The position numbers were made by a program, and so were the translations under genes. A model generated the notes under the pieces. The model had not been told where the DNA came from and did not search any database. It worked only from the letters and a program-made list of their open reading frames with translations. From Aeromonas bivalvium (GTDB lineage: Bacteria; Pseudomonadota; Gammaproteobacteria; Enterobacterales; Aeromonadaceae), in assembly GCF_000819765.1 (NCBI RefSeq), contig NZ_CDBT01000035.1, forward strand, positions 2,072-63,491: a stretch of DNA of 61,420 nucleotides, written 5' to 3'. Positions 51,216 to 61,029 of the stretch are shown here, piece by piece. Position 1 is the stretch's first letter. Each line of letters opens with the position of its first letter.

Positions 51216-52196
51216 TCAACCCCAGATCAGGTCATCCGGGTTGGCCAGGGTATCGGCGCGCATCGCCGCCATCAAGTCCACCATGTCCTGAGGGGTGGGC
51301 GAGTGCCACTGCATCACCTCACCCGTGATGGGGTGTGCCAGTTGCAGCATGGTGGCGTGCAGGGCCTGGCGATGGAAGCCCCGCAGCGCGGCGGTCAGCT
51401 CAGGGGTGGCGTTGCGCAGCAGACGCATGCGACCACCATAGACGGGGTCGCCCACCAGCGGGTGCTTGATGTGCGCCATGTGAACCCGGATCTGGTGAGT
51501 ACGACCGGTTTCCAGCCGCAGTCGCAGCCGGGTATGGCCGCGGAACTTCTCGTGCACCCGATAGTGGGTCACGGAATCACGACCGTTGGGAATGACGGCC
51601 ATATGGGTACGCTGGGTCGGGTGACGGCCGATGGGAGCGTCGACCGTGCCCCCAGCGGTCATGTGGCCGATGGCGACCGCCTCGTACTCACGGGTGATCT
51701 GGCGCGCCTGCAGCGCCTCCACCAGATGGGTCTGGGCGGGGATCGTCTTGGCGATCACCATGAGACCCGTGGTGTCCTTGTCCAGACGGTGCACGATACC
51801 GGCGCGGGGCACCTCGGCGATGTCGGGGTAGCGGTGCAGCAAGGCGTTGAGCACGGTACCGTCCGGCGTGCCTGCCCCCGGGTGCACCACCAGACCGGCC
51901 GGCTTGTCGATCACCAGGATGTGTTCGTCTTCGAAGACGATGTTGAGGGCTATGTTCTGGGCATCCCAGCGGGTGTCATCTTCCAGCTCGACCGTCACAT
52001 GGACCTGCTGCCCGGAGATGACTTTCTCCCTTGGTGTGTTGGCAACCTGACCATCCAGGGTCACTCTGTCTTGCAGGATCCACTCCTTGATCCGGGTGCG
52101 GGAGTAGTCGGGAAATATTTCTGCCAGAGCCTGATCGAGTCGCTGCCCGAATTGGTGATCCTGGAATTCGCCTGTTAATTCAATATGCTGGCTCAT
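51216..52196 (-). CDS. rluD: 23S rRNA pseudouridine synthase D
   Basis: 326 residues, the E. coli length. S4-like domain near the start (QRLDQALAEIFPDYSRTRIKEWI) and the RluA-type catalytic Asp139 in HRLDKDTTGLMV. Modifies U1911, 1915 and 1917 of 23S rRNA. The ATG at 52196 (MSQHIELTGEFQDHQF) is preferred to an in-frame ATG nine codons upstream. Divergent from bamD. Confidence 0.96.
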   Translation of the reverse strand: MSQHIELTGEFQDHQFGQRLDQALAEIFPDYSRTRIKEWILQDRVTLDGQVANTPREKVISGQQVHVTVELEDDTRWDAQNIALNIVFEDEHILVIDKPAGLVVHPGAGTPDGTVLNALLHRYPDIAEVPRAGIVHRLDKDTTGLMVIAKTIPAQTHLVEALQARQITREYEAVAIGHMTAGGTVDAPIGRHPTQRTHMAVIPNGRDSVTHYRVHEKFRGHTRLRLRLETGRTHQIRVHMAHIKHPLVGDPVYGGRMRLLRNATPELTAALRGFHRQALHATMLQLAHPITGEVMQWHSPTPQDMVDLMAAMRADTLANPDDLIWG

Positions 52197-52303
52197 GTAT
52201 GGTCTCTTGAGCGGGGGTTTCAATTCGAAATAATCCGGGTATTCTAGCTTTTCTTTTAGCCAAGCATAACGGATACTTTGCCAATTTCGTGGAAATGGAC
52301 CGG

Positions 52304-53068
52304 ATGTTGTTGATGGGAAAGAAGTCTCACCTGCTGATGTCGCTCGCCTTGGTCGCTACCCTGATCACTGGCTGTTCCAGCACCAAACCCAAGGTTCCCG
52401 ACGAACCGCCGGAAACCCTGTACCAGAAAGCACGCCTCAAGCTGGATGCCGGCAACTATGTGAATGCCATCGAGTTATTGGAAGCATTGGACTCCCGCTA
52501 CCCGTTCGGAGCTTACTCCAACCAGGTGCAGCTCGACCTCATCTATGCCTACTACAAACAGGATGACACCGCCCAGGCGACCGCCAACATCGACCGTTTC
52601 ATCCGTCTCAATCCGGCGCACAAGAACATCGATTACGTCTTCTACATGCGCGGCCTGACCAACATGGCGGCAGATTACAACTTCTTCCAGGATCTGTTCG
52701 GCATCGATCGGGACGACAAGGATCCCTCCTACGCCCGCCAGGCGTTCCAGGATTTCAAGACCCTGCTGCAGAACTACCCCAACAGCAGCTACGCGGCCGA
52801 TGCCCGTGCCCGCATGATAGGCCTGAAGAACCGCCTCGCCCGCTACGATCTCAGCGTCGCCCAGTATTACGTGAAGCGTGATGCCCTGATCGCCGCCGCC
52901 AACCGGGCCAAGCAGGTGGTCGAAACCTATCCGGACACCCCCCAGACCGAAGAGGCGCTCGTCATCATGATCGAATCTTACGAGACCCTCAAGATGCCGA
53001 CCCTGGCCCAGCATGCCCGAGAGGTGCTGGCCAAGAACTACCCGGAGAACCGCCACGCCAAGGGTTGA
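52304..53068 (+). CDS. bamD: Outer-membrane assembly lipoprotein BamD
   Basis: 254 residues; lipoprotein signal ending LVATLITGC, then five TPR-like repeats (LYQKARLKLDAGNYVNAIEL, RYPFGAYSNQVQLDLIYAYYK, DRFIRLNPAHKNIDYVFYMR). Essential partner of BamA in beta-barrel insertion. Several starts are possible (GTG 52289, ATG 52295, 52304, 52313); 52304 has GGA about 10 bases upstream. Confidence 0.95.
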   Translation: MLLMGKKSHLLMSLALVATLITGCSSTKPKVPDEPPETLYQKARLKLDAGNYVNAIELLEALDSRYPFGAYSNQVQLDLIYAYYKQDDTAQATANIDRFIRLNPAHKNIDYVFYMRGLTNMAADYNFFQDLFGIDRDDKDPSYARQAFQDFKTLLQNYPNSSYAADARARMIGLKNRLARYDLSVAQYYVKRDALIAAANRAKQVVETYPDTPQTEEALVIMIESYETLKMPTLAQHAREVLAKNYPENRHAKG

Positions 53069-53088
53069 TGGCGCTGCAACTCCCCACG

Positions 53089-53120
53089 AAAAACCGATGG
53101 CCATGGCCATCGGTTTTTTT
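53089..53120. terminator. Terminator between convergent bamD and yhaM
   Basis: AAAAACCGATGGCC-AT-GGCCATCGGTTTTT, near-perfect 14-bp stem followed by T residues on the plus strand and preceded by A residues, so usable in both directions. Confidence 0.9.
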
Positions 53121-53162
53121 GCCTGACGCTGGGGCGGCGGGCCGCTCGCTCCCGCCGCTGGC

Positions 53163-54446
53163 TCAGTTGCGCTGCTTGGCCCGCATGATGTTGATGATCT
53201 CGATGTCGGTGTCCAGCATGCCCTGCCTGGAGAGCTGCCCCAGATTGGCGATGGTCTGATCCACGTCGTCGGAGACGATGCCCTCGCTCTGGGGCACCCT
53301 CAGGTTGTTGACCGCCATCAGGGACGACTTCACCGCCGCCGAGGTGGAGGTGGAGACCTTCATGGAGCAGGCGCTGCCGGCGCCGTCGCAGATGATGCCG
53401 GACACATCCCCAATCATGTTGTTGATGCAGTGGCTGATCTGCTCGAACCTGCCGCCCAGCAGCCAGGTGATGGCGGCGCCGGCTCCCATGGCGGCCGTGC
53501 TGGCGGCGCACAGGGCGGAGAGCTTGTTCTGATACATCTTGATATAGATGGCCACCAGATGGCTCATCACCAGCGCCCGGGTCAGCTGCTCCTCGCTGGA
53601 GCCGAGGAAACGGGCGGCGGCGACCACCGGCATGGTGGCGGCGATCCCCTGGTTGCCCGAGCCCGAGTTGGACATGGCGGGCAGCATGGCGCCATCCATG
53701 CGCGCGTCCGACGCGGCGGAGGAGAGGCGCATGGCGAGCGTCATCAGATCGTCGGAGAGCAGCTTGCGCTCAACCTGATCGGTCAGCATCTTGCCGATAC
53801 TCAGGCCATAGCCCTGCAAGCCTTCGTCCGCCAGGGCCTGGTTCATGGTGGCGGCCTCACCGATGAAGGCAATCTCGGCGAGCGGCACCTCGAGGGCAAA
53901 CTCGACTATCTCCTTCAGGGTCAGGGCGGGACTGGCCGATCTGGCTGGCTGGATCTGTACCCCGGGGGCGCTGGCCTGGGTCATCAGCACCTCGCCATCC
54001 TGCTCCATCAGCACGATGCGGGTGTGATCCGTGCAGATCACCACCCGGGCGCTGTGACCATCGGCTTCGGCCAGCACCTCGGCGTAGAGCACGTCGGGCA
54101 CATCCTTCACGTCCACCTTGATGAGGGGCAGCAGCGCCTTGGCGGCGTCCACCTGCGCCGGGGTGAGGCCCTTGAGCACCTCCAGACCCGCATCCGGGTT
54201 GCCCCCCGTGATGCCGACCGCGGCAGCCACCGGCAGGCCTATCATGCCGGTGCCGGGCACCCCGACCCCCATGCCGTTCTTGAACAGGTTGCCGCTGACC
54301 CAGACGCTGATGCGGGTCGGATCCTGCCCCAGCAGCTTGCGGCAGTTGGCGGCGGCCAGGGCCACCGACATGGGCTCGGTACAGCCCAGGGCAGGCACCA
54401 CTTCGCGCTTGAGCAGGGCAATAAATTCGATCCATTGTGACTTCAT
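53163..54446 (-). CDS. yhaM: UPF0597 / L-cysteine desulfidase-like protein (YhaM/CyuA family)
   Basis: 427 residues similar to E. coli YhaM: VVPALGCTEPMSVALAAA at the start, MLPAMSNSGSGNQGI in the middle, and the Cys-rich GIICDGAGSACSMKVS expected to bind an Fe-S cluster. Relatives break down cysteine to pyruvate, ammonia and sulfide, or dehydrate serine. The start at 54446 (MKSQWIEF) has GGAG 9 bases upstream; earlier ATGs lack a site. No transporter partner is adjacent. Confidence 0.85.
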   Translation of the reverse strand: MKSQWIEFIALLKREVVPALGCTEPMSVALAAANCRKLLGQDPTRISVWVSGNLFKNGMGVGVPGTGMIGLPVAAAVGITGGNPDAGLEVLKGLTPAQVDAAKALLPLIKVDVKDVPDVLYAEVLAEADGHSARVVICTDHTRIVLMEQDGEVLMTQASAPGVQIQPARSASPALTLKEIVEFALEVPLAEIAFIGEAATMNQALADEGLQGYGLSIGKMLTDQVERKLLSDDLMTLAMRLSSAASDARMDGAMLPAMSNSGSGNQGIAATMPVVAAARFLGSSEEQLTRALVMSHLVAIYIKMYQNKLSALCAASTAAMGAGAAITWLLGGRFEQISHCINNMIGDVSGIICDGAGSACSMKVSTSTSAAVKSSLMAVNNLRVPQSEGIVSDDVDQTIANLGQLSRQGMLDTDIEIINIMRAKQRN

Positions 54447-54676
54447 CTGCGTGTGCTCCATGGTCGGGCGCTGCCCCTCTTTCATCTCATCAAATATGTA
54501 TTATTGCGGAAAATCTCAAATTTAGTTGAGTCGCCCCGCGCGGATGGCAGGCATTATGCCCGACTTTTGAGCGATTGCCACGGTCGGGTGGTGACGCTGG
54601 CGTCACCTGGCTATCGAGTGATGCCCGAGGCGACAGGCTGAGCGATACCAGGGGCGGCCGGGGACGTGCGGACATG

Positions 54677-54700
54677 AAAAAGGGGGGCCTGAGCCCCCCT
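54677..54700 (-). terminator. pntAB terminator
   Basis: AGGGGGGC-TCAG-GCCCCCCT followed by TTTT on the minus strand, 24 bases after pntB. Confidence 0.88.
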
Positions 54701-54724
54701 GGATATGCGTTGCGAAACAGGCGA

Positions 54725-56209
54725 TCAGAGCGCCTTGAGGATCGCCTCGACGCTGGCCTTGGCATCGCCAAACAGCATCTGGGTGTTGTCCTTGAAGAAC
54801 AGCGGATTCTGCACACCGGCGTAGCCTGTGTTCATGGAGCGCTTGAAGCCGATGACGTTCTGCGCCTTCCACACTTCCAGCACCGGCATGCCGGCGATGG
54901 GGCTGCCCGGATCTTCCATCGCAGCCGGGTTGACGGTGTCGTTCGCACCGATCACCAGCACCACGTCGGTGTCGCCGAAGTCTTCGTTGATCTCGTCCAT
55001 TTCCAGCACGATATCGTACGGCACCTTGGCTTCCGCCAGCAGCACGTTCATGTGGCCAGGCAGACGACCGGCCACCGGGTGGATACCGAAGCGCACCTTG
55101 ACGCCGCGCTCGCGCAGCTTGTGGGTGATCTCGGCCACCGGGTACTGGGCCTGCGCCACCGCCATGCCGTAGCCCGGGGTGATGATGACGGAGTGGGCAT
55201 TCTTGAGCATATCCGCCACGTCTTCGGCATTGGTCTCGCGGTATTCACCCATCTCCTGATCCGCCGTGGAGGCGACACCATCGGAGCCGAAGCCACCGGC
55301 AATGACGGAGATGAAGGAGCGGTTCATCGCCTTGCACATGATGTAGGAGAGGATGGCACCGGAGGAACCCACCAGGGCACCTACCACGATCAGCAGGTCG
55401 TTGGAGAGCATGAAGCCCGCCGCCGCCGCCGCCCAACCGGAGTAGGAGTTGAGCATGGAGACCACCACCGGCATGTCGGCGCCGCCGATGGAGGCGACCA
55501 GATGCCAACCGAACGCGAAGGCGATCAGGGTCATCAGGATCAGCGCCATGGTGGAGCCACCGACGTTGACGAAGTAGACCAGCAGCGCCAGGGAGACCAG
55601 CACCGCCAGCAGGTTCAGCTTGTGGCGATGGGGCAGCATCAACGGCTTGGAAGAGATGAGACCGCGCAGCTTGCCGAACGCCACCACGGAACCGGTGAAG
55701 GTCACGGCACCGATGAAGACGCCCAGGAACACTTCCACCAGGTGGATGTTCAGCATGGCACCGGAGAGGTGCTCGGCCTGTACGGCCTGGGCCGCCTGCT
55801 CGAACGCCGCCCGGGCCGCGGCCAGGGTCGCATCCAGGTTGGAGCCGACGGAGACGACCACTTCAGCGGGCGCGGAGGGGTGCAAGTCGATGAAGCTGTT
55901 GAAGCCCACCAGCACCGCCGCCATGCCCACGAAGCTGTGCAGCACGGCCACCAGCTCGGGCATCTCTGTCATCTCGACCTTGAGGGCCAGACGCACGCCG
56001 ATGGCGCCGCCGATCACCATGGCCAGCACTATCCAGTGCACGCCACTGGTTTCCGGGTTGAGTACGGTGGCGATGAGGGCGATGGCCATCCCCGCGATAC
56101 CGAACAGGTTGCCATGCTTGGCCGTTTCTTGCTTCGACAGTCCCGCGAGACTGAGGATGAAGAGCACGGCGGCAACGATATAGGATGCTGTTACCAGTCC
56201 TTGAGACAC
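54725..56209 (-). CDS. pntB: NAD(P) transhydrogenase subunit beta
   Basis: 494 residues, membrane domain with about nine helices and C-terminal NADP-binding domain ([39 protein letters not shown]). Proton-coupled hydride transfer from NADH to NADP. About 30 residues longer than E. coli PntB because of an Ala-rich insertion ([20 protein letters not shown]) between VGFNSF and [10 protein letters not shown]. Follows pntA by 11 bases. Confidence 0.96.
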   Translation of the reverse strand: MSQGLVTASYIVAAVLFILSLAGLSKQETAKHGNLFGIAGMAIALIATVLNPETSGVHWIVLAMVIGGAIGVRLALKVEMTEMPELVAVLHSFVGMAAVLVGFNSFIDLHPSAPAEVVVSVGSNLDATLAAARAAFEQAAQAVQAEHLSGAMLNIHLVEVFLGVFIGAVTFTGSVVAFGKLRGLISSKPLMLPHRHKLNLLAVLVSLALLVYFVNVGGSTMALILMTLIAFAFGWHLVASIGGADMPVVVSMLNSYSGWAAAAAGFMLSNDLLIVVGALVGSSGAILSYIMCKAMNRSFISVIAGGFGSDGVASTADQEMGEYRETNAEDVADMLKNAHSVIITPGYGMAVAQAQYPVAEITHKLRERGVKVRFGIHPVAGRLPGHMNVLLAEAKVPYDIVLEMDEINEDFGDTDVVLVIGANDTVNPAAMEDPGSPIAGMPVLEVWKAQNVIGFKRSMNTGYAGVQNPLFFKDNTQMLFGDAKASVEAILKAL

Positions 56210-56220
56210 GTTAAACCCCC

Positions 56221-57747
56221 TTAATCCTTACGGAACATCTTCAGCATGCGCTGAGTGACGGTGAAGCCACCGAAGATGTTGATACTGGCAATCAGCACGG
56301 CGACAAACGAGAGCGCGGTGACGAGCGTTGAACCCTGACCAATCTGCAGCAGAGCGCCGACCACGATAATGCCGGAGATGGCATTGGTGACCGACATCAG
56401 CGGCGTGTGCAGGGCGTGAGAGACGTTCCACACCACGTAGTAACCGACCACGCAGGCCAGGATGAAGACGGTGAAGTGGGAGAGGAAGGCGGCAGGCGCC
56501 ACCGCGGCCACCCAACCGAAGGCGGCGATGCCGAGGGCACCGAACACGAACTTCTTGTTGGAGGGCTTCTTCTCTTCGGCCTTCTTGGCCTCGACCTTGG
56601 CGGCAGGCTTCTGCGGCGCGGCGGAGACGGCGATGGCGGGGGGCGGGAAGGTCACGTCACCAGCCTGGATCACCGTCATGTTGCGCTGCACCACGTCTTC
56701 GAAGTCGATGGCGACGTTGCCGTCCTTCTCCTTGCACATCAGCTTCATCAGGTTCACCAGGTTGGTGCCGTAGAGCTGGGAGGATTGGGCAGGCAGACGA
56801 CCCGGCAGATCGGTGTAACCGAGCACCTTGACGCCGTTGTCGGTGACATGCAGTTCACCCGAGACAGTGTATTCGCAGTTGCCGCCGGCCTGGGCCGCCA
56901 TGTCCACGATGACGGAACCCGGCTTCATGCTGTCCACCATCTCTTTGGTGATCAGCTTGGGTGCCGGCTTGCCCGGGATCAGGGCGGTGGTGATGATGAT
57001 GTCCACTTCCTTGGCCTGCTGGGCGAACAGCTCCATCTCGGCCTTGATGAACTCTTCGCTCATCACCTTGGCGTAACCGTCGGAGGAGGAACCATCCTCG
57101 CCGCCGAAGTCCAGCTTGAGGAATTCGCCACCCATGGACTCGATCTGCTCGGCCACTTCCAGACGGGTGTCGAAGGCACGCACGATGGCGCCGAGGGAAC
57201 CGGCAGTCCCGATGGCAGCCAGACCGGCGACGCCGGCACCGATCACCAATACCTTGGCAGGCGGTACTTTACCGGCGGCGGTGATCTGGCCGGTGAAGAA
57301 GCGACCAAACTGGTGGGCGGCCTCGACCACGGCGCGATAACCGCCGATGTTGGCCATGGAGGAGAGGGCGTCGAGGGACTGGGCACGGGAGATCCGCGGC
57401 ACCATGTCCATCGCCATCACATTGATGTTGCGCGCGGACAGCTTCTTGACCAGCTCGGGGTTCTGGGCAGGCCAGATGAAGCTCACCAGGGTGGCACCAT
57501 CCTTAATTTCGGCGATCTCGGCATCGGTCGGCGCGTTGACCTTGAAGACAAGGTCGGCTTGCCAGACGCTCGGCACCACGCTGGCACCGGCCGCCTCGAA
57601 GGCGGCATCATCGAAGCTGGCCAGCTGGCCGGCACCGGCCTCGACAGCCACCTCGAAGCCGAGCTTTTTCAGCTGCTCGACGGTGGCCGGGGTCGCTGCG
57701 ACCCGGGTCTCACCGGCGAGACTCTCTCTCGGTATTCCAATCTGCAT
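56221..57747 (-). CDS. pntA: NAD(P) transhydrogenase subunit alpha
   Basis: 508 residues: alanine-dehydrogenase-like NAD domain ([38 protein letters not shown]), Ala/Lys-rich linker about 380-400, then four C-terminal helices. First gene of pntAB; ATG 57747 preceded by AGGGA. Confidence 0.97.
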   Translation of the reverse strand: MQIGIPRESLAGETRVAATPATVEQLKKLGFEVAVEAGAGQLASFDDAAFEAAGASVVPSVWQADLVFKVNAPTDAEIAEIKDGATLVSFIWPAQNPELVKKLSARNINVMAMDMVPRISRAQSLDALSSMANIGGYRAVVEAAHQFGRFFTGQITAAGKVPPAKVLVIGAGVAGLAAIGTAGSLGAIVRAFDTRLEVAEQIESMGGEFLKLDFGGEDGSSSDGYAKVMSEEFIKAEMELFAQQAKEVDIIITTALIPGKPAPKLITKEMVDSMKPGSVIVDMAAQAGGNCEYTVSGELHVTDNGVKVLGYTDLPGRLPAQSSQLYGTNLVNLMKLMCKEKDGNVAIDFEDVVQRNMTVIQAGDVTFPPPAIAVSAAPQKPAAKVEAKKAEEKKPSNKKFVFGALGIAAFGWVAAVAPAAFLSHFTVFILACVVGYYVVWNVSHALHTPLMSVTNAISGIIVVGALLQIGQGSTLVTALSFVAVLIASINIFGGFTVTQRMLKMFRKD

Positions 57748-58254
57748 GACTATTCCCTGATGGTTAATAATTAATCGCGACCTAGTGTCTCATTTCTGGC
57801 GAAACAAGGCGCGGCCAAATTGCAGGCCAAGGACTCTTTGTTATGAAAATCAGCAGGCTCTCCCGCAACCTCCTGTCATGGTCAGGCCCCCGCTTTTCAG
57901 GTGCGAAGGTGATTAGTATCAAATTTTGGAGTTTTATTACAACCACGGTCCCGGGCGGGCGGGTAAAGAATTCGGTCCATCGTGAACCCTGATTAAAAAA
58001 AACAAACCAAATTAGAGGCTTAATACCAGCAAAATGCGCTGAAAAAAGTGATCCAACCAGTCAAAAAAAATGTTTTGCCGGCCCTCTATCTTAGCGTTTT
58101 TTGTTCTTATGAAATCCGCCGTTGGCTCACCGGATGAGGCGAAAGGGGAAAAAGTAACCTTTTTGTAACGACAGAGGGACCCAGCCCCCGCCATCGGGCG
58201 GGTTCGGGTCCCCTGATTCAGTCCCCGGCAGCGCCGGGGATCCGCGCTCGCCTG
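57748..58254. other. Long intergenic region between pntA and yqhD
   Basis: 507 bases. The pntA-proximal half (57748-58060) is AT-rich with TTAATTATTAACC near the start codon and presumably holds the pntAB promoter. A 60-codon open frame at 58012-58194 has no ribosome-binding site or recognisable product. GC-rich hairpins lie at 58176-58240. Nothing else is seen. Confidence 0.6.
58176..58240 (-). terminator. Two GC-rich stem-loops downstream of yqhD
   Basis: TCCCCGGC-GCT-GCCGGGGA (58222-58240) and GGGACCC...GGGTCCC (58176-58212, with an inner CCCGCC/GGGCGG stem). Both follow the yqhD stop at 58255. No T tract, so termination may be weak. Confidence 0.5.
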
Positions 58255-59415
58255 TTACCAGGCGGCTTCATAAATATGCCGACTCTGTACCAGGTCGATG
58301 TCGCCGTGCTCGCCGAGGGCGGTCATGCCGTGCTCTTCGAGCTTGGCCAGCAGGGTGTCGATGTTGGCGTCGGCCACGTAATCCCGCAGCCGGGTCTTGA
58401 TCCCCATCCGCTCGAAGAAGTCGCGGGTGGCTTTGATCGCGCCGTCGATGAGCTCCGCTTCGCTGCCGCTGCGCAGATCCCAGACCCGCTCGGCGTATTG
58501 CAGCAGCTTGGCGCGCTTCTGCTCACGTTTGGCATCGAGCAGGGCGGGCAGCACCACCGCCAGGGTCTGGGCGTGGTCAAGGCCGTGCAGGGCGGTGATC
58601 TCGTGACCCAGCATGTGGGTGGCCCAGTCCTGGGGCACGCCGGCCCCGATCAGGCCGTTGAGCGCCAGGGTGGCGCTCCACATGATGTTGGCGCGCACGT
58701 CGTAGTTTTCCGGCTCCACCAGTGCCTTGGGGCCCTCTTCAGCCAGGGTCAGCAGCAGCCCTTCGGCGAAGCGATCCTGCACCTTGGCGTTCACCGGGTA
58801 GGTGAGGTACTGCTCCAGGGTGTGGATGAAGGCATCCACCACGCCGTTGGCCACCTGGCGGGCCGGCAGTGTGTAGGTGAGCACGGGGTCGAGCACGGCG
58901 AAGCGCGGCATCACCAAGGGGGAGAAGAAGTGCTGCTTGTCCCCTGTGCTCTTGCGGGTGATGACGGCGCCCATGTTCATCTCGGAGCCGGTGGCCGGCA
59001 GGGTCAGCACGCTGCCCAGGGGAATGGCGGAGGCCACTTCGCCCCCCACGGTCTCGAGGATGTGCCAGGGGTCTTTGGCCGGATCATAGTGGGCGGCCGC
59101 GGCGATGAACTTGGTGCCGTCCAGCACGGATCCGCCGCCCACCGCGAGCAGGAAGTCGATCTTCTCGGCGCGAGCCAGTTCGACGGCGCCCATCAGGGTC
59201 TCGTAGGTGGGGTTGGGCTCGATGCCGCCAAATTCAAACAGGGTCAGGCCGGCCAGCTCGCTGCGGATCTGCTCCAGCAGGCCGCTGCGCACCACGCTGC
59301 CGCCGCCGTAGGTGACCAGGATGCGGGCGTCGGCCGGGATCTGGCCGCGCAGCTGGGCCACCTGGCCCTTGCCGAACAGCACCTTGGTGGGGGTGTGCAG
59401 GATGAAGTTGTTCAT
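58255..59415 (-). CDS. yqhD: NADPH-dependent aldehyde reductase YqhD
   Basis: 386 residues, iron-type alcohol dehydrogenase family. Start MNNFILHTPTKVLFGKGQVA; nucleotide motif LLAVGGGSVLDGTKF; metal ligands in GVVDAFIHTLEQY and GHEITALHGLDHAQ. Reduces toxic short aldehydes such as methylglyoxal and products of lipid peroxidation. Divergent from its regulator yqhC, 118 bases away. Confidence 0.96.
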   Translation of the reverse strand: MNNFILHTPTKVLFGKGQVAQLRGQIPADARILVTYGGGSVVRSGLLEQIRSELAGLTLFEFGGIEPNPTYETLMGAVELARAEKIDFLLAVGGGSVLDGTKFIAAAAHYDPAKDPWHILETVGGEVASAIPLGSVLTLPATGSEMNMGAVITRKSTGDKQHFFSPLVMPRFAVLDPVLTYTLPARQVANGVVDAFIHTLEQYLTYPVNAKVQDRFAEGLLLTLAEEGPKALVEPENYDVRANIMWSATLALNGLIGAGVPQDWATHMLGHEITALHGLDHAQTLAVVLPALLDAKREQKRAKLLQYAERVWDLRSGSEAELIDGAIKATRDFFERMGIKTRLRDYVADANIDTLLAKLEEHGMTALGEHGDIDLVQSRHIYEAAW

Positions 59416-59533
59416 GGGATCTCCCGGGGTGATCGTAGTCGGTAAGGTATGGATTGCATTTTTCTCTTATAACTACCTACCATCAAGGGAGCTTTCTGCC
59501 GATTTCTTGCCTATTTCTACTGAGCCTGGATAA

Positions 59534-60457
59534 ATGAGTACAAATCAGCCCGTCGTGGCGACCCACCAGTCCGCCCTCGCCAGCCGCCTCGCCGCCCTGG
59601 CGCCACACCCGGGGATCACCGCCGCCCCCGTGCCCGGCGTGCACCTCATCTACACCACGGAGCACCACGATCGCATCCCTGTGCTCTACCGGCCACGGAT
59701 GATCATCATCCTGCAGGGGCACAAGGTGGGCTATCTCTCGGACTTCACCTTCCGCTACGACCCCGAGCACTACCTGATGATGACACTGCCGCTGCCCTGC
59801 GAATGCGAGTGTTTCGCCTCCCCCGAATCCCCCCTGGTGGGGCTCTCGGTGGAGATCGACGTGGCGGCGCTGCAGGCCCTGCTGCTGGAGATGGGGGACG
59901 CGGCCCCCGCCCCGGCGGAGCCGGGTCGCGGCGTGGTCTCCGTACCCCTCTCCGAAACCATGCTCTGCGCGGTGGAGCGCCTCATCGACGTGATGGACAA
60001 GCCGCTCCACGCCCGGGTGCTGGGGCCCCAGATAGTGCGCGAGATCCTGTTCCACGCCCTGCACGAAGGGGGGGCCCCTGCCCTGCTGGCCATGGCCAGC
60101 CGTCACAGCCAGGTGAGCCAGATCGCCCGGGTGCTGCGTATCATGGAGCAGCGCTTTACCGAGAACCTGACGGTGGAGGAGCTGGCCCGGGAGGCAAACA
60201 TGAGCGTCTCGGCCTTCCACCACCACTTCAAGGCGGCCACCGCCACCTCGCCCCTGCAGTACATCAAGACCCTGCGCCTGCACCGGGCGCGGCTGATGAT
60301 GCTGCACGACGGCCTCAAGGCCGGGGTGGCGGCGGACAAGGTAGGCTACGAGAGCGGCTCCCAGTTCAGCCGCGAATACAAACGCTTCTTTGGCAACACC
60401 CCGAGCGAGCACGCGGCGCGCTTTCGCTCGGGACAACTGCGTATCGTGGAGGGATGA
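59534..60457 (+). CDS. yqhC: YqhC-like AraC-family activator of yqhD
   Basis: 307 residues: AraC_N-type domain (HLIYTTEHHDRIPVLYRPRM) and C-terminal double helix-turn-helix (LTVEELAREANMSVSAFHHHF, VGYESGSQFSREYKRFFG). A cysteine pair in LPLPCECECFASP may sense electrophilic aldehydes; that function is inferred. Divergent from yqhD; blc follows after 1 base, suggesting co-transcription. Confidence 0.93.
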   Translation: MSTNQPVVATHQSALASRLAALAPHPGITAAPVPGVHLIYTTEHHDRIPVLYRPRMIIILQGHKVGYLSDFTFRYDPEHYLMMTLPLPCECECFASPESPLVGLSVEIDVAALQALLLEMGDAAPAPAEPGRGVVSVPLSETMLCAVERLIDVMDKPLHARVLGPQIVREILFHALHEGGAPALLAMASRHSQVSQIARVLRIMEQRFTENLTVEELAREANMSVSAFHHHFKAATATSPLQYIKTLRLHRARLMMLHDGLKAGVAADKVGYESGSQFSREYKRFFGNTPSEHAARFRSGQLRIVEG

Positions 60458-60458
60458 C

Positions 60459-60965
60459 ATGCGCACACTGATCCTGCTCGCTCTGGCCCTGCTGGCCACC
60501 GCCTGCACCGGCATTCCACCGGGGCACCAGGTGGTCAAGCCCTTCCAGCTCGACCGCTATCTCGGCACCTGGTACGAGGTGGCCCGTCTCGATCACAGCT
60601 TCGAGCGCGGCCTGAGCCGGGTCACCGCCAACTACAGCCTGCGGGATGACGGCGGCGTCAGGGTGCTCAACCGAGGGCAGGACGAACAGGGGGAGTGGCG
60701 CGAGGCCGAGGGGCGCGCCTACTTCGTGGGCGAGCGCGACGAGGGGCGCCTCAAGGTGAGCTTCTTCGGCCCCTTCTACGGCAGCTACAACGTGCTGGCG
60801 ACGGACTATGACCTCTCCCTGGTGAGCAGCTACAACCTCCAGTACCTCTGGATCCTCTCCCGCACGCCCCATCCCCCCAAAGAGAAGGTAGAGGCCCTGG
60901 TCGAGCGGGCCAGGGGGCTCGGCTTTGCCACCGACCAGCTGATCTGGGTCAGCCAGACACCCTGA
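60459..60965 (+). CDS. blc: Outer-membrane lipocalin Blc
   Basis: 168 residues; lipoprotein signal MRTLILLALALLATACTG, lipocalin GxW motif in YLGTWYEVARLDHSFE, TDYDLSLVSSYNLQYLWILSR near the end. Binds lysophospholipids in E. coli. Start ATG 60459 with GGAGGG 5 bases upstream, one base after the yqhC stop, so co-transcribed with it. Confidence 0.95.
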   Translation: MRTLILLALALLATACTGIPPGHQVVKPFQLDRYLGTWYEVARLDHSFERGLSRVTANYSLRDDGGVRVLNRGQDEQGEWREAEGRAYFVGERDEGRLKVSFFGPFYGSYNVLATDYDLSLVSSYNLQYLWILSRTPHPPKEKVEALVERARGLGFATDQLIWVSQTP

Positions 60966-60974
60966 ACCCGCGAG

Positions 60975-61012
60975 CATGAACAAGGGCAGCCCATGGGCTG
61001 CCCTTGTTCATG
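60975..61012. terminator. Perfect palindromic terminator between blc and the chemoreceptor
   Basis: 38-base perfect palindrome, arms CATGAACAAGGGCAGCCCA. It lies 9 bases after the blc stop and 17 before the stop of the convergent gene. Confidence 0.8.
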
Positions 61013-61029
61013 GAAAACCGAGCCGTGGC

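Noticed and set aside
58012..58194. 60-codon open frame between pntA and yqhD
   Set aside because: No ribosome-binding site, start inside a GC-rich hairpin, no recognisable domain; AT-rich promoter DNA explains it.
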